Source: an uncultured Algibacter sp. (lineage in GTDB: Bacteria; Bacteroidota; Bacteroidia; Flavobacteriales; Flavobacteriaceae). Taken from it: a stretch of 64,000 nt of DNA. Positions 1 to 8,920 of this stretch are shown one piece after another. The position numbers and the translations under genes were made by a program. The stretch's first letter is position 1. Each line of letters starts with the position of its first letter. The stretch is taken from positions 62,001 to 126,000 of the forward strand of contig CANMQH010000003.1 in the NCBI GenBank assembly GCA_947499935.1, read 5' to 3'. The notes below the pieces were generated by a model, which was given only the letters and a program-made list of their open reading frames with translations, had not been told where the DNA came from and searched no databases.

Positions 1-168
1 GATTTTGGATTAAACTTCGGTTTAGGTTACAAGTTAGAAAACGGATTAAATTTTGCTGCACGATATAACTTAGGATTATCAAATGTTTTTGATGATTCTG
101 ATGATGATTCAGATGATTTTAAACAACAAAACGGCGTATTCCAAATATCTGTTGGGTATACGTTCTAA
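1..168 (+). CDS. outer-membrane beta-barrel protein, C-terminal fragment
   Basis: The reading frame is open from the first base to the TAA at 166-168 and gives 55 residues. They alternate small and aromatic residues (GLNFGLGYKLENGLNF, then an acidic DDSDDDSDD loop) and end in VGYTF, the terminal aromatic pattern recognised by the BAM machinery. This fits the last strands of a small porin-family barrel (OMP_b-brl type) in the outer membrane. The start lies upstream of the window, so length, signal peptide and substrate cannot be judged. A strong hairpin terminator follows at 195-224. Confidence 0.7.
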   Translation, partial: DFGLNFGLGYKLENGLNFAARYNLGLSNVFDDSDDDSDDFKQQNGVFQISVGYTF

Positions 169-194
169 AAATATTTTGTTATTTTTTGAAATAG

Positions 195-224
195 AACCGA
201 AGCTTTTTTAGTTTCGGTTTTTTT
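195..224 (+). terminator. Rho-independent terminator of the barrel gene
   Basis: AACCGAA (195-201) pairs with TTCGGTT (213-219), with a short loop and a T run to 224. It sits 27 bp after the stop codon of the upstream barrel gene. Confidence 0.75.
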
Positions 225-522
225 GTGTAATATCTTTATCTAGTTTTAAGTAACTAATAAAGCTGAACAAAATTTATATTATTTAGCTTTTTTAATTTGT
301 GTTTTTTTTAAACAATTAAAAAAAGGATATTTAAATAATAGATTATAAAAGAACTCTTAATATCCCTATCATTAAATGTTATTTTACTCTAATATATGAT
401 TTATTTATGAGAACTGGATATTGAATAAAGTAGAAGTGTATGCTGTCTATTTATATAGTAGTAAAACCATAAAATATAATTTTATTAATTATTTTTTCTT
501 TGATTTAAATTTAATAAATAGG

Positions 523-554
523 AAAAGCCGCTAAATTTACATTCAGCGGCTTTT
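523..554 (-). terminator. terminator of the TM2-domain gene
   Basis: AAAAGCCGCT (523-532) and AGCGGCTTTT (545-554) form a perfect 10-bp stem with a 12-base loop. It lies 24 bp beyond the minus-strand TM2 gene stop. The rest of 225-577 holds no gene that I can support. Confidence 0.75.
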
Positions 555-577
555 AAATATTTTAAAATATTATGAAC

Positions 578-917
578 TTAAAGTCCAGGATATTTATCAG
601 TAATAATGTCAATTAAATCGATTATTGCCCATACAAATATACCTCCTAAGGTAATAATGAATAAAACATTCCAGTACCATGGGCTACCTAAGTACCATCT
701 GTGCGCAGCAAATCCACCTAAGAAAAACCATAATAGCAATGCTGTAACTTTGTCTTTACTAGCAACGGCCGCTAAAGGTGTAATAACTTCGCTAAGATTG
801 GCGTCATCAGATGTGATTTCGGCATTTGTAGTTGTAGCAACTGTTCTCTTAACAGGAAATGATGCATAACTGTTTGAACATCGCTACTAATAAAGTAAGT
901 AATAATTTAATTTTCAT
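578..917 (-). pseudogene. TM2-domain membrane protein, frameshifted
   Basis: Read on the minus strand, ATG at 917 gives MKIKLLLTLLVAMFKQLCII and then stops. Shifting frame by one base near 872-880 gives a clean continuation: SYASFPVKRTV, then a TM2 domain with LLLWFFLGGFAAHRWYLG, a second membrane segment and the end DIITDKYPGL at 578. The total of 340 nt is not a multiple of three, so one extra base (for example in TTCAAACAG) breaks the signal peptide from the mature part. In the downstream frame the next upstream codons hit a stop, so there is no rescuing start. TM2 proteins are small two-helix membrane proteins of unknown role. A sequencing error is the alternative to a true pseudogene. 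The plus-strand open frame across this gene is a shadow. Confidence 0.8.
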
Positions 918-968
918 AATTAATTGGTTTATGTTTGTTAGTGCAAAATATAAAAAATAACTTAATTT

Positions 969-1847
969 ATGAGAAATAGCTTTCTTTTTATATTAATCTT
1001 TTCTGTTTTTAATATATGTATATCACAAAATCAATACGAATTTGTTGGTGGTATTAAATTAAACGATTCGTTAGTAATACCTTACACGGTTAGTTTTGCC
1101 GAAAATAATGGTAAGATTTCTGGCTATTCGGTAACAGATTTGGGTGGAGAGCATGAAACACGTTCTAACATATATGGTAAGTATAGTTTAAATGATAAAG
1201 CATTGACTTTTAAAGAAACGGGTATAGTTTATACTAAGTCTCCAGTTTCTCAACAAGATTTTTGTTTTCTTAATGTTACCATAAAATCGTTTGTTTTTGG
1301 TAAGTCAGAAAAAATAAAATCTAATTTTGTTGGTTTGTTTTCTGATAACACGGAATGTATTAATGGAGAATTATTGCTTAGCTCAAAAGAAAAGGTAGAT
1401 GAAAGAATGAAGAAAATGGTTAAGAAGATTAATAAATCCAAAAAAATAGCAGATAGCATTAAGCAAAAATTGAATCTGTTAAAGATGATGGATACCATGA
1501 AGATGAATGTTTTAAAGAAAGATGAAACTTTAAGTGTTTTTACAAAATCGAATACTATTAAATTAATTATTTTTGATGGAGGAAAAGAAGATGGTGATAA
1601 AATTTCAATACTAGTAAATAATAAAGTCGTATTAAGTGGATATGAGGCTAAAGCAGATAAAAAAATTATATCTATACCTATAACCAAAGAAAAAACCTCT
1701 TTGGTTATTCAAGCCGTTAACGAGGGTGAAATTGCTCCCAATACAGTTATTGTAGAAATAGATGATAATGATAATTTAATAAAAGCATTATCTAATTTAA
1801 AGAAGCATGAAAAAACTCAAATAGATATTTTGAGAACTAAAAAGTAA
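969..1847 (+). CDS. exported protein of unknown function
   Basis: 292 residues. Residues 1-19 form a signal peptide (FLFILIFSVFNICIS, cleavage before QNQYEF). The mature part starts with a beta-rich region of about 120 residues, GKISGYSVTDLGGEHET being typical. A lysine-rich helical stretch follows around 140-180 (KMVKKINKSKKIADSIKQK), then a second beta-rich segment (IKLIIFDGGKEDGDKISILV) that resembles a small sandwich domain seen in flavobacterial envelope proteins. No catalytic motif is visible and I do not recognise the family. It is read in the same direction as aroQ, 28 bp upstream of it, so the two may share a transcript, but no functional link is evident. Confidence 0.75.
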   Translation: MRNSFLFILIFSVFNICISQNQYEFVGGIKLNDSLVIPYTVSFAENNGKISGYSVTDLGGEHETRSNIYGKYSLNDKALTFKETGIVYTKSPVSQQDFCFLNVTIKSFVFGKSEKIKSNFVGLFSDNTECINGELLLSSKEKVDERMKKMVKKINKSKKIADSIKQKLNLLKMMDTMKMNVLKKDETLSVFTKSNTIKLIIFDGGKEDGDKISILVNNKVVLSGYEAKADKKIISIPITKEKTSLVIQAVNEGEIAPNTVIVEIDDNDNLIKALSNLKKHEKTQIDILRTKK

Positions 1848-1875
1848 AACTTCAATAGTTTAAAACTATTATAAC

Positions 1876-2289
1876 ATGAAAAAACTAATCATAATCAATG
1901 GTCCTAATTTAAATTTATTAGGAAAACGCGAGCCAAATATTTATGGCAGTTTAACATTTACAGAGTTTTTAGATGAAGTTAAGGCGAAGTATAAAAATAT
2001 ATTTATAGATTATTTTCAATCTAATATAGAGGGAGAGCTTATAGATAAACTCCAAGAGGTTGGTTTTAGCTACGATGGTATTATTTTAAATGCCGCAGCA
2101 TATACGCATACTTCGGTTGGTATAGGAGATGCTGTTAAAGCTATTGAAACTCCTGTTGTAGAGGTGCACATCTCTAACACGTTTAATAGAGAAGAATTTA
2201 GGCATCAATCTTATATATCGCCTAATGCAAGAGGTGTTGTTTTAGGTTTTGGGTTACAGAGTTATGAGTTGGCTATACAAAGTTTTTAA
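1876..2289 (+). CDS. aroQ: type II 3-dehydroquinate dehydratase
   Basis: Cytoplasmic enzyme of the shikimate pathway that dehydrates 3-dehydroquinate to 3-dehydroshikimate by trans elimination. The 137-residue length is normal for the dodecameric type II family (about 140-150). Family hallmarks are all present: NGPNLNLLGKREPNIYG at the N terminus with the catalytic tyrosine at residue 23 on the mobile lid, LNAAAYTHTSVGIGDA around 71-86, and the substrate-binding VEVHISN with His98. GVVLGFGLQSYELAI closes the protein. The start is the first ATG after a 28-bp gap from the preceding gene. No regulatory element was seen. A symmetric hairpin terminator lies 33 bp downstream. Confidence 0.97.
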   Translation: MKKLIIINGPNLNLLGKREPNIYGSLTFTEFLDEVKAKYKNIFIDYFQSNIEGELIDKLQEVGFSYDGIILNAAAYTHTSVGIGDAVKAIETPVVEVHISNTFNREEFRHQSYISPNARGVVLGFGLQSYELAIQSF

Positions 2290-2321
2290 AGCCTGATTAG
2301 TTTACGACCAGATATAAAATA

Positions 2322-2357
2322 AAAAAACGTCTAAAATTTAAATTTTAGACGGTTTTT
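2322..2357. terminator. bidirectional terminator between aroQ and a barrel gene
   Basis: CGTCTAAAATT (2328-2338) pairs perfectly with AATTTTAGACG (2341-2351). A run of A precedes the stem and a run of T follows it, so it can end transcription of both convergent genes. Confidence 0.85.
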
Positions 2358-2374
2358 GTATAATATTCTTTTAA

Positions 2375-2854
2375 TTAAAACTGATAACGAATACCTAGAG
2401 CGATATCAAAATCTAAATCATCGGTAAAATCGCCAAAACCAAATTCTGGTCTAAAATCTAGGGATAGTAATAAAGGAATATCAAAATTATATTCAATACC
2501 AATATCTCCAGCTACAAAAAAAGCCGTTTCACTATTTCCATTAAATTCTTTTTTTCCAGAAAATGATGCTATACCGCCCCCAGCACCAGCATACCAATTA
2601 AAAGAGCCGTCTAAAGCATATACCCATTGGTATAGCCCAGTAAGTTTAAAAGCATCAAAATTACTACTATTTCTCCATCCTAGGTCGGCTTCTAAACGAT
2701 TGTTATCGCCCAATGCACGTTGGTATGATACTTCGGCACCAAGACCATCGCTATCTCCTAATCTTAAGCCAATGGCATTTTCAGAGATGTCTTGAGCATT
2801 CAATGTAAATGTTAATCCTACTATTGCTAATACTAATAAAGATAATGTTTTCAT
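2375..2854 (-). CDS. small outer-membrane beta-barrel protein
   Basis: 159 residues. A signal peptide of about 20 residues (LVLAIVGLTFTLNA, cut before QDISENA) is followed by alternating strands such as LRLGDSDGLGAEVSYQ, NWYAGAGGGIASF and IALGIRYQF. The C-terminal phenylalanine after a Tyr-Gln pair is the usual BAM recognition end. The size predicts about eight strands, in the OmpW/outer-membrane protein beta-barrel range. No ligand-specific motif is seen. The gene stands alone: it converges on aroQ through a shared terminator and is 91 bp from the next minus-strand gene. Its substrate and role are unknown. Confidence 0.75.
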   Translation of the reverse strand: MKTLSLLVLAIVGLTFTLNAQDISENAIGLRLGDSDGLGAEVSYQRALGDNNRLEADLGWRNSSNFDAFKLTGLYQWVYALDGSFNWYAGAGGGIASFSGKKEFNGNSETAFFVAGDIGIEYNFDIPLLLSLDFRPEFGFGDFTDDLDFDIALGIRYQF

Positions 2855-2945
2855 AAATGTTATAATTTTAGTTATATACGATTGATTTAATACAAAACGC
2901 TATCGTATCTAAACAAATAACGTTCCAAATTAAAAATAGATACAA

Positions 2946-3749
2946 CTATTTTATATTCATGTTGGTGCTTTCAAAAATTTTATCGGCAGAATCCGCTATA
3001 AAGCCTTTAAAAAGCTCGTTTCCTTGTTTATATCGGTATGCAAACTCGTAATAGCATGATGTTATTTCTTGTTTACCATCTTCAAATTCTACCCAAATTT
3101 TGTCTGCTAAGATACTAGACTGTTCTAGAAATTTGTCGCTATTACCCTTAATCTCACCACCAGAAGCATTCATTTTAAATCCGTTAGTTTTTAGAAATGT
3201 ATTAACCGCTTTTAAATCATTAAACGTATCCAAATGGTTTACACTTACTGTAAAATGGTTGGCACAAAAACCGTTAACATATAACCAAGCAGCATATTCA
3301 GATTCTTTAAGTAGGTTTGCGTATAAACTATAATTTAAATTACCCCATAAACGTCCAGAAAGTACTAAGTCTTCTATGTTTAATGTGTTAAAATCAATAT
3401 CGTCTAGCATGGTACTTACGGCATCTTTTAATGTAGAAGAAAATTCGCTAGTTATTAACTGACTTATAAATATTAAGGGCGCGGTTTTATCTGTTTTGTG
3501 TTCAAAATGTTTAGCGTATAATTTTTTCTTAGTAAAATGATAATCGTTTTTATACACGTAGCCATTATTAATAAATATTGTAGCCAAGGCATCAATGTTT
3601 ATTCTTGGGTCGTCAAATGTTCTAAAAGCAATATGGTCATTAATAATTTGGTTGCCTTCAGATTCAAATAAGTGCTTAACCTTTTCGGCAGAAGGTGTCC
3701 GTGAAGAATAATCCTTCCAAAGTTTTTCAAACAATTGTGTAGTGCTCAT
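2946..3749 (-). CDS. DUF1338 family, 2-oxoadipate dioxygenase/decarboxylase-like
   Basis: 267 residues of the DUF1338 fold, whose studied member HglS converts 2-oxoadipate to (R)-2-hydroxyglutarate with O2 and a non-haem metal. Candidate metal ligands can be seen: His39 in NDHIAFRTF, His165 in FCANHFTVSVNHL and Glu235 in CYYEFAYRY. This is shorter than the proteobacterial enzyme (over 450 residues), matching the compact Bacteroidota form. It is divergent from an Lrp-type regulator that is itself followed by a D-2-hydroxyglutarate-dehydrogenase-like FAD protein, so substrate, product and next enzyme all lie side by side. The family call is firm; the reaction in this organism is inferred from family and neighbours. 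No signal peptide, so cytoplasmic. Confidence 0.85.
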   Translation of the reverse strand: MSTTQLFEKLWKDYSSRTPSAEKVKHLFESEGNQIINDHIAFRTFDDPRINIDALATIFINNGYVYKNDYHFTKKKLYAKHFEHKTDKTAPLIFISQLITSEFSSTLKDAVSTMLDDIDFNTLNIEDLVLSGRLWGNLNYSLYANLLKESEYAAWLYVNGFCANHFTVSVNHLDTFNDLKAVNTFLKTNGFKMNASGGEIKGNSDKFLEQSSILADKIWVEFEDGKQEITSCYYEFAYRYKQGNELFKGFIADSADKIFESTNMNIK

Positions 3750-3765
3750 AATAAAATGTTTTATT

Positions 3766-3815
3766 CAAAAATAAAGGATATATGTTTTATAGTAACCTAT
3801 TAATGGTTAAATTTG
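3766..3815. promoter_or_regulatory. divergent promoter region, DUF1338 gene / Lrp gene
   Basis: Two boxes match the Bacteroidota -7 consensus TAnnTTTG: TATTTTTG on the minus strand (complement of 3766-3773) and TAAATTTG on the plus strand (3808-3815). I could not find a convincing -33 TTG at proper spacing for either. The AT-rich 150-bp gap would be a natural site for autoregulation by the Lrp protein. Confidence 0.35.
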
Positions 3816-3899
3816 TTTTAATTAGTATTAATTTTATTTATAATAACTATTTTTTGATTAAATAAAAGTCAATATGATTATATTTAAACCTGTTTTTTT

Positions 3900-4361
3900 A
3901 TGATTGTCTATCAACTTGATTATGTAGACAAGCAAATTATTTTAGCACTTAAGGCTAATGCTCGTAAATCGTATACTAAAATTGCTGAAGATCTTAAAAT
4001 CTCTAATTCTTTAGTACATCAGCGTATTAAAAAAATGAAGGATGAAGGCATTGTTAAAAAAGCAGATCTAATATTAGATGAAAAAAAAATAGGATATAGT
4101 ACCAAGGCCTATGTGGGTATTCGGCTAAAAGAAGCCCATTTTGCAGAGACCGTGGTGCAATCATTACATACCATACCAGAAATAACGGAATGTAATTATG
4201 TTTCGGGTAAATATGCTATTTTTATACTTATATATGCCAAGGATAATGATCATTTAAGGTCTATTTTATACAATAAAGTACATTTAATTGATGGTGTAGG
4301 CGGTACCGATTCTTTTATTTGTTTTTCTACTAATTTTGATAGATCAGTACCCGTAATTTAA
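3900..4361 (+). CDS. Lrp/AsnC family transcriptional regulator
   Basis: 153 residues, standard for Lrp/AsnC. Residues about 6-60 form the winged helix-turn-helix (LDYVDKQIILALKANARKS at the start, then IAEDLKISNSLVHQRIKKM as recognition region). Residues 68-150 form the RAM ligand-binding and oligomerisation domain (AYVGIRLKEAHFAETVVQSL, CNYVSGKYAIFILIYAKD). Such proteins sense amino acids and often control adjacent catabolic genes. It is divergent from the DUF1338 gene and 6 bp upstream of the FAD/FeS dehydrogenase, suggesting it governs this lysine/2-oxoadipate module; the ligand (lysine or a breakdown product) is inference. No DNA-binding site could be defined by eye. Confidence 0.92.
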   Translation: MIVYQLDYVDKQIILALKANARKSYTKIAEDLKISNSLVHQRIKKMKDEGIVKKADLILDEKKIGYSTKAYVGIRLKEAHFAETVVQSLHTIPEITECNYVSGKYAIFILIYAKDNDHLRSILYNKVHLIDGVGGTDSFICFSTNFDRSVPVI

Positions 4362-4367
4362 AAGGAT

Positions 4368-7292
4368 ATGATGAAAGAAAAGTTGCAGGAACTAAATCTT
4401 AGCCTAAGTGGCGATTTAATATTTGACGATTTAATAAAATCCATTTATGCTACAGATGCCTCGGTGTATAGAATTTTACCATTGGCCGTAGCTTACCCTA
4501 AAAATAATGAAGATTTAAAACAGCTTATAAACTTTGCTAAATCTAATAAAACCTCTTTAATTCCAAGAACAGCAGGGACTTCGCTAGCAGGACAATGCGT
4601 AGGTGAAGGTATTGTGGTAGATGTGTCAAAATATTTTACAAGCATTTTAGAGTTAAACGAGAGCGCCCAAACTATTACTGTGCAACCTGGTGTTGTACGT
4701 GATGCCTTAAATAATTATTTAAAACCTTTTGGTCTCTTTTTTAGTCCAAATACGTCTACATCTAACCGATGCATGATTGGTGGTATGGTAGGTAATAACT
4801 CGTCTGGCACAACATCAATTCAATATGGTATTACAAGAGATAAGGTTTTAGAAATGCACACTGTATTAAGTGATGCTAGCGAGGTTGTTTTTAAAAATAT
4901 ATCATCTGAAGCATTTTTAGAAAAGACAAAGCTAAATTCTTTAGAAGGTCATATTTACAATACTGTATATTCAGAATTAAAATCAGAAGGTGTACAAAAC
5001 CAAATTAGAGAACACTTTCCAAGACCTGAAATACATCGAAGAAATACAGGATATGCTATAGATGAGTTAATTAAGTCCAATGTGTTTTCTAACAACCCTG
5101 AGGCATTTAACATGTGTAAGTTACTCTCTGGGAGTGAAGGTACTTTGGCATTTACAACAAAAATTACTTTAAAACTAGATAAGCTACCGCCTAAAGAAAG
5201 TATTATGGTAGCCGCACATTTTGACAGTATAGAGCTTTGTATGAATGCTGTAGCGTTGGTTATGAAGCATAATTTGTACACTTGCGAAATGATGGATAAA
5301 ACCATTTTGGATTGTACAAAACATAATAAGACACAACAAGAAAATAGACGTTTTGTAGTTGGTGATCCTCAAGCTATATTAATGTGTGAAGTTAAAGCGC
5401 ACGATATACAAGACATTCAAATCTTAGCTGATGCATTGGTTAAGGATATAGAATCGTCTGGGCTGAGTTATGCTTTTCCTATACTTAAAGGTAAAGATAT
5501 TGATAAAGCCATGATATTACGAAGCGCAGGGCTTGGTTTATTAGGTAATATTATTGGTGATAAAAAAGGCGTAGCTTGTATAGAAGATACAGCTGTAGCG
5601 CTCCCAGATTTGTCAAATTACATTACTGAATTTACTGCTATCATGAAAGGTTACAAGCAGGATGCTATTTATTATGCGCATGCTGGTGCTGGCGAAATCC
5701 ATCTTCGTCCTATTTTAGATTTAAAAAAACGTACAGATGTTGATTTATTTAGAAAAATAACAACCGATGTGGCGCATTTGGTAAAAAAGTATAAAGGCTC
5801 TATGAGTGGAGAACATGGCGATGGTATTGTTCGTGCCGAGTTTATTCCGCTTATGATAGGAGACGAAAATTATCAGATTTTAAGACGAATAAAAGCGGCG
5901 TTTGATGGCGATAATATATTTAATCCAGGTAAAATTGTTGATGCTTTGCCTATGGATAAAGCATTGCGTTACAAACCCAATAGGGCAGAATCTAACATAG
6001 AAACACTATTAGATTTTTCAAGCTCGCAAGGCATTTTACGTGAAGCAGAAAAGTGTAATGGCTCTGGCGATTGTAGAAAACTTCCAGAATTTGGTGGTAC
6101 CATGTGCCCTAGTTATCGCGCCACAAGAAATGAAAAAGATACAACCCGAGCTAGAGCAAATGCTTTGCGGGAGTTTTTAACACAGTCCGATAAGGTTAAT
6201 AAGTTTAATCACAAAGCATTAAAAGATGTTTTCGATTTGTGCTTAAGTTGTAAAGCTTGTGCTAGCGAATGCCCGAGTAGTGTGGATGTAGCGAGTTTAA
6301 AAGCAGAATTTCAGTATCAATATCAAAAGGAAAATGGCGTGTCACTTCGCACAAAGCTATTTGCTTACAATAATAAGCTTAACACGTATGGCAGTATTTT
6401 ACCTAAGGTTACTAATTTTATGTTTTCTAATGGTTTAACATCTTCAATATTAAAGAAATCGTTAGGTATAGCTAAAGAAAGAAGGCTACCTTTATTGTCA
6501 AATAAAAGTTTAAGTCATTACTTAAAAAATGATTATAACGAGACGTTAGCTAAGAAAACAATAAAAACGGTTTATTTTTTTAATGATGAGTTTACCAATC
6601 ATTTAGATGCCTCTATAGGTAAAGATGCTCTTTTATTATTAAAAGCTTTGCACTATAATGTAGTGGTGTTAAATCATGTTGAGTCTGGCCGAGCTTTTTT
6701 ATCAAAAGGGTTATTAAAACAAGCTAAACAATTAGCTAATAAAAATGTATCTGTTTTTAAAGATAAAATTTCAAAAGATACACCGCTTATAGGTATTGAA
6801 CCTTCAGCAATATTAACGTTTAAAGACGAGTATTTAAAATTGGCAGATGATAAGATAGCTGCTAAAACTATTGCAAGCCATACTTATTTAATAGAAGAAT
6901 TTATTCAGGACGAGATAACGCAAGGTCATATTAAACCAGAACAATTTACTTTAGATACTAAAATTATAAAATTCCATGGCCATTGCCACCAAAAGGCGAT
7001 GAGCAATCAATTATCGAGTTTTACTGTTTTAAACTTACCTAAAAATTACAAGGTTACTATTATTCCAAGTGGTTGTTGCGGTATGGCAGGAAGTTTTGGA
7101 TATGAAAAAGAACATTACCATGTGAGTATGAAAATAGGAGAACAGACATTGTTTCCTGCAATTAAAAAAGCTGCAAAAGATATTATTATTTCAGCCAACG
7201 GCACAAGTTGCAGACATCAAATTAAGGATGGTACAAACAGAAATGCTAAGCATCCCATTAGTATTCTTAAAGGAGCATTATTGCTTAAGTGA
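4368..7292 (+). CDS. FAD/4Fe-4S D-2-hydroxyacid dehydrogenase, YdiJ type
   Basis: 974 residues joining three parts found in the YdiJ family of D-2-hydroxyglutarate dehydrogenases. First is a PCMH-type FAD domain (PRTAGTSLAGQ near 65-75, MVGNNSSGTTS near 140) with its FAD-oxidase C-terminal cap (SGEHGDGIVRAEF). Next is a ferredoxin-like pair of cysteine clusters, CNGSGDC near 562 and CLSCKACASECP near 624. Last is a CCG-type domain with HGHCHQKA near 869 and GCCGMAGSFG near 902. The enzyme would oxidise (R)-2-hydroxyglutarate to 2-oxoglutarate and pass electrons to the chain. The start follows the Lrp stop by 6 bp with AAAGGA before a double ATG; the second ATG (4371) is equally likely. Co-location with a DUF1338 enzyme supports the substrate. 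Lactate or another hydroxyacid remains possible. Confidence 0.88.
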   Translation: MMKEKLQELNLSLSGDLIFDDLIKSIYATDASVYRILPLAVAYPKNNEDLKQLINFAKSNKTSLIPRTAGTSLAGQCVGEGIVVDVSKYFTSILELNESAQTITVQPGVVRDALNNYLKPFGLFFSPNTSTSNRCMIGGMVGNNSSGTTSIQYGITRDKVLEMHTVLSDASEVVFKNISSEAFLEKTKLNSLEGHIYNTVYSELKSEGVQNQIREHFPRPEIHRRNTGYAIDELIKSNVFSNNPEAFNMCKLLSGSEGTLAFTTKITLKLDKLPPKESIMVAAHFDSIELCMNAVALVMKHNLYTCEMMDKTILDCTKHNKTQQENRRFVVGDPQAILMCEVKAHDIQDIQILADALVKDIESSGLSYAFPILKGKDIDKAMILRSAGLGLLGNIIGDKKGVACIEDTAVALPDLSNYITEFTAIMKGYKQDAIYYAHAGAGEIHLRPILDLKKRTDVDLFRKITTDVAHLVKKYKGSMSGEHGDGIVRAEFIPLMIGDENYQILRRIKAAFDGDNIFNPGKIVDALPMDKALRYKPNRAESNIETLLDFSSSQGILREAEKCNGSGDCRKLPEFGGTMCPSYRATRNEKDTTRARANALREFLTQSDKVNKFNHKALKDVFDLCLSCKACASECPSSVDVASLKAEFQYQYQKENGVSLRTKLFAYNNKLNTYGSILPKVTNFMFSNGLTSSILKKSLGIAKERRLPLLSNKSLSHYLKNDYNETLAKKTIKTVYFFNDEFTNHLDASIGKDALLLLKALHYNVVVLNHVESGRAFLSKGLLKQAKQLANKNVSVFKDKISKDTPLIGIEPSAILTFKDEYLKLADDKIAAKTIASHTYLIEEFIQDEITQGHIKPEQFTLDTKIIKFHGHCHQKAMSNQLSSFTVLNLPKNYKVTIIPSGCCGMAGSFGYEKEHYHVSMKIGEQTLFPAIKKAAKDIIISANGTSCRHQIKDGTNRNAKHPISILKGALLLK

Positions 7293-7628
7293 ATTTTTTT
7301 GTAAATATAATATTAAATAATATTTAGTTTTAGAGATATTTCACACGTATGATTATATACTTTTTATTAGGAAATATATTTTGAATACATGTTAAGTGCG
7401 TAATTTGACCTTTAAATTCTATTTTTAAATATATATTGGTTAATATATTTTGTTTTAATTAAGTATTATTCAATGAGATTGGCAAGTAGCTTATACTAAT
7501 CACATTATAATCCGATAATTTTGCTTTTAATCTAAAAGTAATACATTCATTTTCCTAGGAAATATCTATTATGTAATTTTGTTCTCCCTCAGAATTTACA
7601 CATTAACTAAAAAATTATACAAATTGCT
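7293..7628 (+). promoter_or_regulatory. 336-bp intergenic leader of the ammonium transporter
   Basis: AT-rich gap with no supportable gene. TAATTTTG at 7574-7581 matches the -7 consensus and lies 47 bp before the amt start, but no TTG at the right distance was found. An imperfect AT dyad at about 7305-7330 may end the previous transcript but has no T run. Confidence 0.3.
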
Positions 7629-8897
7629 ATGGATTTATCAAATGTCCTAGACCTGTTATGGGTTATTATTGCCGGAATCTTAGTATTCTTTATGCAAGCG
7701 GGTTTTACACTACTAGAAGCAGGTTTTACACGCGCCAAAAACACAGCCAATATTGCCATGAAAAACATTGTAGACCTTTTTATAGGTACTATTGCGTTTT
7801 GGGCTGTTGGTTATTCTCTCATGTATGGAAATACAATTAGTGGCTTTATTGGCGAGCTTACCATGTTTTATATAGAGCCAGGTGATATGCACAATTTATT
7901 TTATCAAACGGTCTTTTGTGCTACAGCGGTAACCATAATATCTGGTGCTATTGCCGAACGTGCAAAATTTACAACATATGTACTTTTTGCATTTATTTTT
8001 ACAACATTTATTTACCCTATAGCTGGGCATTGGATTTGGCAAAGTAAGGGTTGGTTAACCCAAATGGAATTTATAGACTTTGCAGGTGGTACAGCCGTAC
8101 ATGTAATGGGGGGTTTTGCAGCATTAATATACACAATTCTTATTGGACCACGTCATGGTAAATACAATGCAGATGGGACTACAAATACAATTCCTGGACA
8201 TAGTAAATTGTTTGCTGTATTGGGAGTATTTATTTTATGGATGGGTTGGTTTGGTTTTAATGCAGGATCTACTTTGGCTATTACAGGAGAGAGTGCTAAT
8301 ACAGTACCTCTTATTATTTTAAATACAAATTTATCAGCAGGTGCAGGTGGTATTCTTGCGTTGGTAATTACTTGGATTAAATATAAGAAAGCAGATATTT
8401 CAATGACATTAAATGGTACTTTAGCCGGACTGGTTGGTGTTACAGCAGGATGTGCCTCTGTAGAGCCTGCAGGAGCTCTAGCTATAGGTGCTATTTGTGG
8501 TATTTTAGTGTCTATATCATCTGAATTTATGGAGAAAAAATTGAAGATTGATGATGCTGTTTCAGCTTTTTCAGTTCATGGTATCGCTGGACTTATGGGT
8601 ACCATTTTAATTGGTTTTTTTGCTACCGAGAATGGTGTTCTTTACGGTGGTGGTTTTAATCAGTTAAAAATTCAGGCAATAGGTGCTTTTTCTGTGGCAT
8701 TATGGGCCATTGTTGCATCTTTTATTATTATAGCTATTTTAAAATATACTATAGGTCTTCGTGTACCATTACAGCATGAGATTGCTGGGCTAGATAATTC
8801 TGAACATAATATAGAGTACGACAATAGTGTAGATGAAGAATTAACTGCTCCTAAGGAAGAAACAACAGTAAAGGTTGAAGATAATAATCCATCTTAA
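7629..8897 (+). CDS. amt: ammonium transporter, Amt family
   Basis: 422 residues with eleven predicted membrane helices and no cleavable signal peptide. It begins MDLSNVLDLLWVIIAGILVF, with N-out topology expected. The two pore histidines can be placed at His158 (FAGGTAVHVMGG) and His317 (FSVHGIAGLMGT). FGFNAGSTLA around 210 and the gate region around FYQTVFC are also present. A hydrophilic tail of about 40 residues, rich in acidic residues, follows the last helix, where PII proteins can act in other Amt channels. No glnK/PII gene is adjacent; instead two exported proteins follow at 23-bp and 18-bp gaps, an uncommon partnership. The protein conducts ammonium into the cytoplasm. Confidence 0.96.
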   Translation: MDLSNVLDLLWVIIAGILVFFMQAGFTLLEAGFTRAKNTANIAMKNIVDLFIGTIAFWAVGYSLMYGNTISGFIGELTMFYIEPGDMHNLFYQTVFCATAVTIISGAIAERAKFTTYVLFAFIFTTFIYPIAGHWIWQSKGWLTQMEFIDFAGGTAVHVMGGFAALIYTILIGPRHGKYNADGTTNTIPGHSKLFAVLGVFILWMGWFGFNAGSTLAITGESANTVPLIILNTNLSAGAGGILALVITWIKYKKADISMTLNGTLAGLVGVTAGCASVEPAGALAIGAICGILVSISSEFMEKKLKIDDAVSAFSVHGIAGLMGTILIGFFATENGVLYGGGFNQLKIQAIGAFSVALWAIVASFIIIAILKYTIGLRVPLQHEIAGLDNSEHNIEYDNSVDEELTAPKEETTVKVEDNNPS

Positions 8898-8920
8898 AAC
8901 ATTTTTAAATAATTTATAAT

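Noticed and set aside
606..869. Plus-strand open frame of 87 codons
   Set aside because: It is the antisense shadow of the frameshifted TM2-domain gene, whose conserved motif reads on the minus strand.
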